DNA of 26,689 nucleotides from Sandaracinus sp. (GTDB taxonomy: Bacteria; Myxococcota_A; Polyangia; Polyangiales; Houyiibacteriaceae), in NCBI GenBank assembly GCA_020633125.1, contig JACKEH010000059.1, positions 1 to 26,689 of the forward strand. Reading direction: 5' to 3'. The notes beneath the pieces were generated by a model. That model searched no databases. It was not told the DNA's origin and saw only the letters and a program-made list of their open reading frames with translations. A program made the position numbers and the translations under genes. Shown one piece after another: positions 6,555-14,127 of the stretch (within the stretch, counting starts at the first letter, position 1; the number at the start of each line of letters is the position of its first letter).

Positions 6555-7745
6555 GTGGGACGCTCGATCTTGCTTTGGGTCGTGGTGTGGGGATGTGGTT
6601 CGCGTACGGGAGTGGATCCGGGGCGACCGCCGCGCGACGCGGAAGCACCGGACGGGGGCGTGCTCGACGGCGGTGGGCGTGACGCGTCGACGGATGGCGG
6701 TCTCGACGCAGGGGTTGCCTTCGACGCAGGCACGAGTTGCCGCTTCGGACCGCTTCGAGACGCGAGCGGCGCGCTGGTTCCGCCGACGTTCTTGGAGCTG
6801 CCGCGGGAAACGGTCACGGACGTACAGCTCGTGGCGTACGACGCGGGCTTCTACGTGCTCGCCGAAGTGAACCGCCAGGGCGCAGCGTACGCGCGCTTCG
6901 ACGACTCGTTCACACCCACGCTCGAGGTTCACCCAGGCCGCTTCCGATCTCCCGGCGGGCTCGCGCGGCATGGACCGACGTCGTCGCGAAGCACGTTGTG
7001 CAACGGCGGCTACGTGGTGCGTCCGGACGACGAGCGCTTCGGCTTCGTCTACTCGGTGCCGTGTCTGGGTTTCGTGAGCGAAGGCGACCTCGCGATGGCT
7101 TGGTTGCCGGCCGCGACCGGCGCGCAAGTCGACACGCTCGCGCTTCGCCCGACGACCGAAGAGGTGATCGCGAGCCGAACCGTTCCGACGCCCTTCCCGA
7201 CCGAAGTGCTCGGCGCGCTCTTCGACGCGGAGCGAGAACGCGCGGTGTTTCTCGTCGGCGAGGTGCGCGACGCCCTCTCGACGGACCGCCTCTACTTCGT
7301 CTCCGCCACCGCGCCCGTGGAGTCGGTCGCGTTGGACACGCCGGACGCGTTTCGTCGGCTCGTGGATCTCGCACGGTTCGACGGCGGTGCGTTCGCCGCG
7401 GTCGACGTCGCCGGGACTCCGTCGCTTCACGTGCTCGACGCGGCCGGAGCACTTCTCGACGTTCGTGTGGCGAGCGCGGCACTCTTCGCGAGCGTCGGTG
7501 GGGTGAGCGAGGCCGATCTCGTCGCCTTCGAGGACCGCGGCTTGGTCTACGCGGAGGGCGTGTTGGTCGACTTCGCGCCCGAAGGCGCGTCGCTGGTCTT
7601 CGACGAACGCGCGCGACCTGACCTTCCCGGTCTGCCACGCGGGTTCGACGTCGCGCGGCACGGCACGCACCTCGTGACCGCGACCGGCTTTCGAGTCGGC
7701 GAAGACGACTCGGCGATCGAGCTGCGCCACTACACGTGCGAGTGA
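6555..7745 (+). CDS. Hypothetical lipoprotein with Asp/Gly-rich linker
   Basis: I do not recognise the family. The 396-residue protein starts at a GTG and has a very short lipoprotein signal (MGRSILLWVVVWGC, Cys14), followed by a low-complexity Asp/Gly/Ala linker to about residue 60 of the kind seen in myxobacterial surface lipoproteins. The remainder, about 62-396, contains many short beta-strand-like segments separated by turns (for example VQLVAYDAGFYVLAE and DRLYFVSATAPVESVAL). This pattern suggests a beta-propeller-like fold but is not proof. The four Cys outside the signal are at about the start of the globular part, in the middle, and at the C-terminus (YTCE). TACGCT lies 7 bases before the GTG and no Shine-Dalgarno sequence is present. 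The Trp at the -2 position of the lipobox is unusual. Confidence 0.78.
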   Translation: MGRSILLWVVVWGCGSRTGVDPGRPPRDAEAPDGGVLDGGGRDASTDGGLDAGVAFDAGTSCRFGPLRDASGALVPPTFLELPRETVTDVQLVAYDAGFYVLAEVNRQGAAYARFDDSFTPTLEVHPGRFRSPGGLARHGPTSSRSTLCNGGYVVRPDDERFGFVYSVPCLGFVSEGDLAMAWLPAATGAQVDTLALRPTTEEVIASRTVPTPFPTEVLGALFDAERERAVFLVGEVRDALSTDRLYFVSATAPVESVALDTPDAFRRLVDLARFDGGAFAAVDVAGTPSLHVLDAAGALLDVRVASAALFASVGGVSEADLVAFEDRGLVYAEGVLVDFAPEGASLVFDERARPDLPGLPRGFDVARHGTHLVTATGFRVGEDDSAIELRHYTCE

Positions 7746-7754
7746 CGGAACGAC

Positions 7755-7783
7755 GACGCGCGACCCGAATCGAGTCGCGCGTC
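7755..7783. terminator. Bidirectional hairpin between convergent genes
   Basis: GACGCGCGAC (7755-7764) and GTCGCGCGTC (7774-7783) are exact reverse complements around a 9-base loop. The hairpin lies between the ends of the plus-strand lipoprotein gene and the minus-strand SCP2 gene, so it could stop transcription from both sides. It lacks a clear T-run. Confidence 0.6.
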
Positions 7784-7814
7784 CGTTCTGGAAGGTCTCG
7801 AGGACCTCCTTCGC

Positions 7815-8462
7815 TCAGAGCTGGCCCGCCTGCGCCTTCTGCATGAGCTGCATCGCGAGCTGAAGCGCGCGCGAGTAGTCGCCGGCCATGCGGAGCTTGC
7901 CGCCCATGAAGAGCATCTGCGGGTTGATGTCGCCCGAGCGCGCGGCTTCCAGGTCGTCGAACTTGATCGTCGCCGTGAACTTCGGCTCCGCCGGGGGCTC
8001 CGGCGCGTTCAGACCGATGCGAACCGTGACGGTGCCCACGTCGGGCGCGTCTTCGACGATGACGTGGAAGAGCAGGCTGTCGGTGCCGAGCGCTTCCTGG
8101 AGGTTCTTCGACGCGGTGCCGACCGCACGCTTGGCGGCCTTGTCTTCTTCGAGCTCGCCCGCCGCCTCGGCCTCGCCGAGGAGCATGCGCATCGCCTCGC
8201 CCGGCGCGGCCACCGCGAGCTTGATCTTCGACGCGTCCGGCTTGGCGTCGAGGACCGTCATCTTGCCGCCGTCGAGCGCGAGGAAGACTTCGCCTTCGCC
8301 CTCGACCTCGAGGTAGACGGTGCCCGTCGCGCCTTCGACGTCCTGCAGCTTGTTCTTGGCGCGCGCGTCGCCGCCCGCCGCCTTGGCCTGGAGTCGCTCG
8401 ACGCCCTTGGCGAAGAGCTTCGGGAAGGTGTCCTTGAGGAAGGTGATCGGCTCGGTGCTCAT
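7815..8462 (-). CDS. SCP2 sterol-carrier domain protein
   Basis: This 215-residue protein ends with the pattern of the SCP2 sterol-binding domain: FTATIKFDDLEAARSGD, then MLFMGGKLRMAGDYSRALQL, near 170-207. SCP2 domains bind fatty acyl-CoA and other lipids in a hydrophobic tunnel. The N-terminal part includes a charged helix and a beta-rich half that may be a diverged second SCP2-like unit. No signal peptide is present, so it should be cytosolic. In animals this domain forms the C-terminus of MFE-2, and the first gene of this window encodes the N-terminus of that enzyme, although the two are 6 kb apart here. The start at 8462 is chosen over an in-frame ATG at 8501 because TACGCT lies 9 bases upstream of it. 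Confidence 0.82.
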   Translation of the reverse strand: MSTEPITFLKDTFPKLFAKGVERLQAKAAGGDARAKNKLQDVEGATGTVYLEVEGEGEVFLALDGGKMTVLDAKPDASKIKLAVAAPGEAMRMLLGEAEAAGELEEDKAAKRAVGTASKNLQEALGTDSLLFHVIVEDAPDVGTVTVRIGLNAPEPPAEPKFTATIKFDDLEAARSGDINPQMLFMGGKLRMAGDYSRALQLAMQLMQKAQAGQL

Positions 8463-8471
8463 GGGGCGCCG

Positions 8472-8477
8472 AGCGTA
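8472..8477 (-). promoter_or_regulatory. -10-like hexamer before the SCP2 gene
   Basis: On the minus strand TACGCT ends 9 bases before the ATG at 8462. There is no Shine-Dalgarno sequence in between. A weak TGGTGA lies 17 bases further upstream. Confidence 0.35.
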
Positions 8478-8580
8478 GATCAGGCTCTGGGCGATCACCA
8501 CGGGTTCGTTTGCGAATCCGCGATCCGGGACGCCCGAGCCAATCGCCCCGAAAACTCGCGAAATCGCTCCCTTCGCGTCA

Positions 8581-8625
8581 CGGCGAAGTCCGCTCGCCGT
8601 GGGTGTCGAGTCGAAGTCGACACCC
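8581..8625 (-). terminator. Two hairpins after the DUF302 gene
   Basis: A 9-bp perfect stem (GGGTGTCGA at 8601-8609 with TCGACACCC at 8617-8625, 7-base loop) begins 6 bases after the DUF302 stop codon. A second 6-bp stem follows at 8581-8599 (CGGCGA and TCGCCG). Position and stability suggest a transcription terminator separating DUF302 from the SCP2 gene; no T-run is seen. Confidence 0.5.
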
Positions 8626-8631
8626 GAAAGC

Positions 8632-9027
8632 TCAGCCAGCGAGGTGGTCGAGCACCCGCACCAAACGCGCCTCGACGTCGGCGGCGACGCCCTCGAGACC
8701 GGGCGGACCTTCGGCCGCGAAGCGCTTCATCGGATCGACCGCGAGCGCCACGGTCTTCCCGTCGTCCGTCTCGTAGAGCACGACGTTGCAGGGGAGCATC
8801 ACGCCGACGTCGAGCGAGACCCCGAGCGCGGCGTGCGCGAGCTTCGGATTGCACGCGCCGACGATGCGGTAGCGACGAAAGTCGACGTCGAGCTTCTTCT
8901 TCAGCGTCGCCTGCACGTCGATCTCGGTCAGCGCGCCGAAGCCTTCGGATTGCAGCGCGGCCGGCAGGCGCTCGAGGGCCTCGTCGAAACCGAAGGGGAG
9001 CTCGCGACGGAGAGATTCGTTCGTCAT
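8632..9027 (-). CDS. DUF302 family protein
   Basis: The 131-residue sequence has the hallmarks of DUF302 (TT1751-like fold): ALQSEGFGALTEIDVQATLKK at about 25-45, YRIVGACNPKLAHAAL at 53-68, and VGVMLPCNVVLYE at 74-86. The two cysteines Cys59 and Cys80 lie at the positions usual for the family. The biochemical role of DUF302 proteins is not settled. It is cytosolic with no signal peptide. It lies 53 bases downstream of a small membrane protein gene on the same strand and is followed by a pair of hairpins, so it may be the last gene of a short transcription unit. No Shine-Dalgarno sequence is obvious before the ATG. Confidence 0.88.
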   Translation of the reverse strand: MTNESLRRELPFGFDEALERLPAALQSEGFGALTEIDVQATLKKKLDVDFRRYRIVGACNPKLAHAALGVSLDVGVMLPCNVVLYETDDGKTVALAVDPMKRFAAEGPPGLEGVAADVEARLVRVLDHLAG

Positions 9028-9080
9028 GCGGGCGATGCCACCACGACGCCGTTCACGTCGGGAGGATTGCTCTCACACCC

Positions 9081-9539
9081 TCAGCTCCCGGAATAGCAAC
9101 GCTCGAAGTCGACGCGGCCTCGCACCTCCGGGCAGTCCAGCTCGACGTGGCCCCCGAGCCCCCAGATGCCGTTGATGGAGGTCTCGGTGTCGACGAGCTC
9201 GACCGTGTGCGTGGTGCAGCTCTCGCGTGGAACCAGCGTCGGGTCGCCGTCGTCGCGAATCGTCAGCACCTGCCGTCCGTCGCGTGGGTCTTCCAGCACC
9301 CGAACGACGAGCCCGTGATCGCCGAGCAGGTCGACGCCCTTGAACCGAAGCTCGTCGCGCGAGGTGTTGCCCGAGCGGCAATGCGTGGGCGCGAAGCGTG
9401 TCTCGCCCAGCGTGAGCTCTCCGTGCACCTCGCTCTTCGACTCGTGCGAGAGGTGCGCGGCGACGGCGAGGACGATGCCGAGGACCACGGCCGCGATGCC
9501 GAGGCCGACCAGCGGGTTCTTGTTCGAGGCTTGGCTCAC
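9081..9539 (-). CDS. Small single-pass membrane-anchored protein
   Basis: I do not recognise the family. From a GTG at 9539 the gene encodes 152 residues: a short polar N-terminus, one membrane helix at about 9-30 (LVGLGIAAVVLGIVLAVAAH), then an exported beta-rich domain of about 120 residues with four cysteines (THC, ESC, LDC and ERC), enough for two disulfides. The reading frame is open further upstream, but no ATG or GTG there gives a better N-terminus, and TACCGT sits 7 bases before the GTG. It lies 56 bases downstream of the amine oxidase gene on the same strand and could be co-transcribed with it. Confidence 0.75.
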   Translation of the reverse strand: MSQASNKNPLVGLGIAAVVLGIVLAVAAHLSHESKSEVHGELTLGETRFAPTHCRSGNTSRDELRFKGVDLLGDHGLVVRVLEDPRDGRQVLTIRDDGDPTLVPRESCTTHTVELVDTETSINGIWGLGGHVELDCPEVRGRVDFERCYSGS

Positions 9540-9546
9540 ACGAGTG

Positions 9547-9552
9547 ACGGTA
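9547..9552 (-). promoter_or_regulatory. -10-like hexamer 7 nt before a GTG start
   Basis: On the minus strand TACCGT ends 7 bases before the GTG at 9539, without a Shine-Dalgarno sequence between. It fits TAnnnT. No -35 is evident. Confidence 0.3.
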
Positions 9553-9595
9553 CCAGCGGCGGGAGTCTCGGTGGCCCCGAACCCCGGCCGAGGCG

Positions 9596-11200
9596 TCACT
9601 CCGCCGCGGCGCAGCCCTCGTCGACGACACGCGGACGCTCGATCTCGGCGAGACCCAACGCGACCGCGACCTCGTTCGCCGCGCGCACTCCCGACTCCGC
9701 CGCGCCTTCCATGAAGCCTTGGAACTCGTCCGAGGTGTGCTCGCCGGCAAAGAAGAGCCGGCCGACGGACTCCGCTTCCGCGCCGTGAAACGCGGCGAAC
9801 TGACCGGGCCCGAAGCACGCGTAGCTGCCCTTCGTCCACGCGAAGCCCGGCCAATGAAAGGTCGCGTGGTGCTCGTCTCGCGCTTCCGCGACGCCCGGGA
9901 AGACGCCGTCGAGCGCGGACACGAAGCTCTGCAGCGCCTCGCCCGACCGTTCCCGCGTGAGCCCCTCGCCCACCCGGCCGCCGGTGAACGCGACGAGGAA
10001 GCCCGCGTCTCCGGGCTGCAATCGGCTGCCCTCCCAGCTCGTCTGAAACGGCAGGTCCGAGACCACCACGCCGTTCGAGTCGTGCGCGGTGCGCCACGGA
10101 CGCGAGGCGAAGCCCATCATCAGCTTCGCGTTGGTTCCGTAGGTCAGCTCCGCGATCGCACGTCGCTTGGCTTCGGGAAGCTCGACGCGAAGGTCGACCT
10201 CGCGAAGCTTCGTGAACGGCATCGCGAGCACGAGGTGGCTGGCCGTCACGTCGAAGCGGCTCTCCCCTCGGCGGAACGTCAGCGTGTACGCGCCTTCCCC
10301 GCCGCTCAGCGCCTCGAGACGCGCGCCGAGCTCGATCTGACCGTCCAGCCCTTGCGCGAGCCGCGTCGGGACCAGGTCGTTGCCGCCGTGAACGTGGAAA
10401 CGCTCGTCGCTATCGCCCACCGGTTTGTAGTGCTCCCCTTCAGCCAACAAAGGCTCGTAGAGGTAGAGCAGATTGAACGCCGATTGCGCGTCGCACTCGA
10501 GCCCGAGCTCGGTGGTGAACGCGACGTTCACGACACTGCGAAACCATCCCGCGACCTCGGCCGCGTCGAGCCACTCGGTGAGCGTCATGCGATCGATCGC
10601 GGCCGCCTCCGGCGTGCCGGATTGGTACGAGAGATCGAAGCCTCCGAGGCGTTCGCGCTCGCGCTCCATCGCCGCGGCGAGGTGACGAAAGGCTTCGTCT
10701 GCATCCGCTTCGGTGTAGCGCTGCCCTCCGGCGTAGAGGATCTCGGTCGTGCCGACGTGATCGTCGCAATAGTCCTCGAGCGGGAGCTCGAGCTCGCGGC
10801 AGAGCCCACGCATCACCCCGTGGTCGCTGTTGATGAGCTCGGCGCCGAGCTCACAGACGAGGTCGCCCGCAAAGAGGCCACGGCCCGAGAACACCCGGCC
10901 TCCGACGCGCTCCTGCCCTTCGTAGACCGTGGCTCGAATGCCCGCGCGACGAAGCTGATGCGCGCAGGTCAGCCCCGCGAGGCCGGCCCCGACGACCACG
11001 ACCGACGCGTCCACGTCGCTCGCGTCGCGAGCCGTCACGGTGGGCCGACAGCCCAGCGCGAGCCCCGCGCCACCGACGGCGCCCGCGCGAAGGAGCGCAC
11101 GACGCCCGAAGCGCGCCGCGGGTGGCGTCTCGACGTTCGACGATGCAACCGCGCGGGCGAGACCGCGACGAAGAAGACGAAACAGGGGCGTACGGGCCAT
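9596..11200 (-). CDS. Tat-exported flavin amine oxidase
   Basis: This 534-residue protein is a flavin-containing monoamine oxidase family member. The N-terminus has a twin-arginine motif (FGRRALLRAG, Arg33-Arg34) followed by a hydrophobic stretch and ALGC51, so it is probably a Tat-exported lipoprotein. The FAD dinucleotide fold follows: VVVVGAGLAGL with G71, G73 and G76, then the E94-GQERVGGRV motif. The C-terminus has GRLFFAGEHTSDEFQGFMEGAAESGVRAANEV, the second FAD contact typical of the family. Such enzymes oxidise amines to aldehydes with release of hydrogen peroxide; the substrate cannot be told. The ATG at 11200 has GAGGAGAG as ribosome-binding site. The gene lies 205 bases after the MoxR operon on the same strand. 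Confidence 0.92.
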   Translation of the reverse strand: MARTPLFRLLRRGLARAVASSNVETPPAARFGRRALLRAGAVGGAGLALGCRPTVTARDASDVDASVVVVGAGLAGLTCAHQLRRAGIRATVYEGQERVGGRVFSGRGLFAGDLVCELGAELINSDHGVMRGLCRELELPLEDYCDDHVGTTEILYAGGQRYTEADADEAFRHLAAAMERERERLGGFDLSYQSGTPEAAAIDRMTLTEWLDAAEVAGWFRSVVNVAFTTELGLECDAQSAFNLLYLYEPLLAEGEHYKPVGDSDERFHVHGGNDLVPTRLAQGLDGQIELGARLEALSGGEGAYTLTFRRGESRFDVTASHLVLAMPFTKLREVDLRVELPEAKRRAIAELTYGTNAKLMMGFASRPWRTAHDSNGVVVSDLPFQTSWEGSRLQPGDAGFLVAFTGGRVGEGLTRERSGEALQSFVSALDGVFPGVAEARDEHHATFHWPGFAWTKGSYACFGPGQFAAFHGAEAESVGRLFFAGEHTSDEFQGFMEGAAESGVRAANEVAVALGLAEIERPRVVDEGCAAAE

Positions 11201-11217
11201 GGCTCTCCTCGGGCCGG

Positions 11218-11223
11218 ACCATA
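11218..11223 (-). promoter_or_regulatory. Candidate -10 of the amine oxidase gene
   Basis: TATGGT on the minus strand ends 17 bases before the ATG and fits TAnnnT. The -35 region is not convincing. The remaining gap 11224-11405 holds only short imperfect inverted repeats. Confidence 0.3.
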
Positions 11224-11405
11224 CCCGCGAACAAACTCACTTCGCGTCACTTTCTTCGACTTCTCGTGCGGGCGTCGCCCCTTCGCTCGAGCGCGAATCG
11301 AAGCGTCCCCAAGCAGAGATGTCCCGACGATTCACTCGGGGAAGATCTCGAGCTTTGAAGCGCGAAAGCGGCGCGCGCGCTCGACGGCGAGTACCCACTC
11401 GGGTC

Positions 11406-14099
11406 TCACGCCGCGGGTCGGACGCTCGACGCCGAGTCGGATCGCGACTCCTGCACTGCCTTCGGCGCCGACCGCACCAACCCCGCCGGGAGGGCACGCG
11501 CCTTCGGCTTCTCGAGGCGTCGCACGAAGAGATCGACGACGACCAAGAGCGCTGCGAGCGCGAAGAGCCAGGGCCAGAGCGGCTCGCGTGTCGGCACAGG
11601 CGCGTCGTCATGGTCGACCACGGCCAACGGCGAAGGATCACGCCGTCCTCGGCCGAGCTCCGCGAGCGCCGAAAGCACCGCATCGTCCACGCCGAACGCT
11701 TGAAGCTCCCCCGCGCCGCTCTGCTCGGCCATGGCTTCGGCCATCAGACGACCTTGGGCGTCACGCACGCGAAGCACGGCGTAGGGTGGCGCGCCCGCGG
11801 GGAAACGATCGGGCGGCGCGTCGGCCTCGACCGTCCAGCGCTCGGGGCCGACGCGAACCAAACGCGCGGGCACCGGATGCGGCTCGGCGTTCGCGCCGTA
11901 GACGAAGGCCTCGACCTCGGCGGGCGGCTCGCCGTCTTCCGCGGTCTCGAGCTCGCCACGCAAACGCGCTCCATCGAGCACGAGGCGCGCGTCGGCTTGG
12001 GTCGGCGCTTCGCGACGCAGGGCGTAGCGCGCGACCTGACGCATGAGCTGTCCCGCGCCCGGCCACTCGTTCCACGTATCCGTCCAGCGGCCGCCACCGT
12101 CGGTGGTGAGCGCGACGACGTGACCGAGCCCGTAGCGCCACCCGGCGAGGAGCGGATGGCCCTCGGAGGTCACGAGCGGGGTGTCCGCGGTCGGCCGGCG
12201 ACGCGATTGCACGTAGCCCGCGACGGTCGGAACGTTGCCGATGCCGTCGGTCATCGGGTGCGCGTCGGCGAGCGCGACGGGCGTCGGTTCTTCGCGAAGG
12301 TTCGAGAGCGCCGCGGCGCGGGTCTCGGTGACGAAGATGCGGCGGAGGTCGGCGCCTTGGCTCGTGAGGTAGAAGCGGCCGCCGCCCGCTGCGGCGAGCT
12401 CTTGAAGGAACGCCGTGTCCGAGTCGTTCGCGTTTCCGATGCCGACCACGCTCGTCGTGATGCCGGCCGCGCGAGCGTCGCGCGCGAGGGCCGTGGCGTG
12501 CGGCAGGTTGCGGCGACACGGGCGGAAGGGGCAGCCCTGCCACTGCTCTTCGCTGTCCGCGGTGTCCGAGAAGAGGATCACGTGGCGGACCGGCTCGCCC
12601 GCGGGGTTGAGCACCGCGTAGGCGTCGACCAAGGCGGTGTAGACGTAGATGCCACCGCCACCCGCGGTCACCGCGCGCACCGCGCCGCGGTTCTGCGCGA
12701 GCACGTCGACGGTCGCGAGCGGCTGGTGCCAGTTGCTGCGCACGTCGACGCTCGCGATGGCGATCCGATCCGTCGCCCGAAGCGCGGCCGCGGCGGCGAG
12801 CGACGCTTCGATCGCGAGCTCCATCTTGGTGTGCGATCCGACCATCGAGCCCATCGAGCCCGAACGATCGAGCGAGATGGCGAGCGCGACCGGCGGGTCG
12901 TCGACCTGACCGCGGTCCTCGACCGTGACGGGCAAGATGCGCGCGAGCGGGGTGCTCGCGTAGTCCGGGCCGAAGCCGAACGCGCCGCCCGTCACCACGA
13001 GGCCACCGCCCTGCTCGCCGACGTAGGCGATGAGCGCTTCTTGCGAGGCTTGCGTGAGGCCGGTGACGAGCGCGACCTCGCCTTCGCGGGCGAGCGGGAG
13101 GTCCGCGAGGATCACGAGGTCGACGCCGGAGAGGCGCGCGGCGTCGAGGTCGCGGTCGACGAGCGGCAGGTGCTCGACGTCGGCGTCCATCTGGCGGAGC
13201 GCGTCGACGAGCAAGGTCGGCTGATCGCCCAGCAGCGTGACCACGAGGACCCGCGGCTTGCCACCCACGAGCACCGCCGAGCGTCGCGGTCGGCGGTCGA
13301 AGGCGCCTTGGTTCAGACCACGTCCGTAGGCGCGTTGAATCGACACCTCGTAGAGGTGCATGCCGCCCGGCGGCGCGGGGTCGACGAAGACCGCCTCGCC
13401 GTGCCCGTTCTCGTCGGTCCGCGCGGAGCTTCCCCAACGCGCGCCGATGGGTTGCCCGTCGCGCGTCCAGCGCAGCGTGACGCTGGCGTGGGGCGGCCCC
13501 TCGAGCGGCACCCGAAGCTCGGCCGGCTCGCCGGAGGACAGGCGCGTCTCGGTCGCCACGAGCGTGCCGAGGCGCAGGCCGTACGACGCGGTCTCGCTCG
13601 GCGACTCCCCCACCCCGACCACGTCCACCGGCACGTTCGCGTCACGCGCGGCGGCGATCGCGGCGCGCACGTCCCCGCGCGTCTCACGACCGTCCGTCAG
13701 GAGCGCGATGCGGCGAGCCCCTTCGTCGGGCAACGCGGCGAGCGCGAGCCGCACGCCCGCTTCGAGGTCGGTGCCGAGCACGCTCTCGGGATCGGACGCT
13801 TCGAGGCCCTTGTCCTCGATCGTTCGCGGCGCCTCGTCAGGCTGAGGACGATCGGCGAGCCGCGCGGTCGCGCGAACCCGGACCACGTGAAGCTCGACGC
13901 CGGCTTCGGTCGCGAGCGTGCGGGCCTCGTCGACCCACCCCTCGCGGAGCGTCGAGCTTCCGACGCTGGCCGACTCGTCGACCACGAGCGCGAGCGTGCG
14001 GCGGGTCGACGGCACTTCGCGGTCCGGGACGACGGGCGCGAGCACGACGAGCCCGATGGCGAGCGCGCGAAGGAAGAGGGCGAGGCGGCGGGCGATCAT
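11406..14099 (-). CDS. Large membrane protein with two vWA domains
   Basis: This 897-residue protein ends the MoxR operon. A membrane helix at about 5-23 precedes a first vWA-like domain with D41-E-S43-A-S45, then a beta-rich middle region (VTLRWTRDGQPIG...), a segment resembling class I glutamine-amidotransferase-like domains (GGLVVTGGAFGFGPDYASTP near 365-385), and a second vWA domain with D411-R-S-G-S. A final membrane helix lies at about 842-860. The layout matches large vWA proteins found next to BatA-like proteins. They are thought to act at the membrane with the MoxR ATPase. The ATG at 14099 has AAGGAG nine bases upstream; a GTG at 14126 is less likely. It starts 28 bases after the batA-like stop. 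Confidence 0.85.
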   Translation of the reverse strand: MIARRLALFLRALAIGLVVLAPVVPDREVPSTRRTLALVVDESASVGSSTLREGWVDEARTLATEAGVELHVVRVRATARLADRPQPDEAPRTIEDKGLEASDPESVLGTDLEAGVRLALAALPDEGARRIALLTDGRETRGDVRAAIAAARDANVPVDVVGVGESPSETASYGLRLGTLVATETRLSSGEPAELRVPLEGPPHASVTLRWTRDGQPIGARWGSSARTDENGHGEAVFVDPAPPGGMHLYEVSIQRAYGRGLNQGAFDRRPRRSAVLVGGKPRVLVVTLLGDQPTLLVDALRQMDADVEHLPLVDRDLDAARLSGVDLVILADLPLAREGEVALVTGLTQASQEALIAYVGEQGGGLVVTGGAFGFGPDYASTPLARILPVTVEDRGQVDDPPVALAISLDRSGSMGSMVGSHTKMELAIEASLAAAAALRATDRIAIASVDVRSNWHQPLATVDVLAQNRGAVRAVTAGGGGIYVYTALVDAYAVLNPAGEPVRHVILFSDTADSEEQWQGCPFRPCRRNLPHATALARDARAAGITTSVVGIGNANDSDTAFLQELAAAGGGRFYLTSQGADLRRIFVTETRAAALSNLREEPTPVALADAHPMTDGIGNVPTVAGYVQSRRRPTADTPLVTSEGHPLLAGWRYGLGHVVALTTDGGGRWTDTWNEWPGAGQLMRQVARYALRREAPTQADARLVLDGARLRGELETAEDGEPPAEVEAFVYGANAEPHPVPARLVRVGPERWTVEADAPPDRFPAGAPPYAVLRVRDAQGRLMAEAMAEQSGAGELQAFGVDDAVLSALAELGRGRRDPSPLAVVDHDDAPVPTREPLWPWLFALAALLVVVDLFVRRLEKPKARALPAGLVRSAPKAVQESRSDSASSVRPAA

Positions 14100-14127
14100 G
14101 ATCGTCTCCTTCGAAGCTCCGCTCACG

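Noticed and set aside
4472..6817. A 781-residue minus-strand open frame
   Set aside because: It is antisense to the Cys-rich vWA lipoprotein, whose signal peptide, Cys repeats and metal site are clear.
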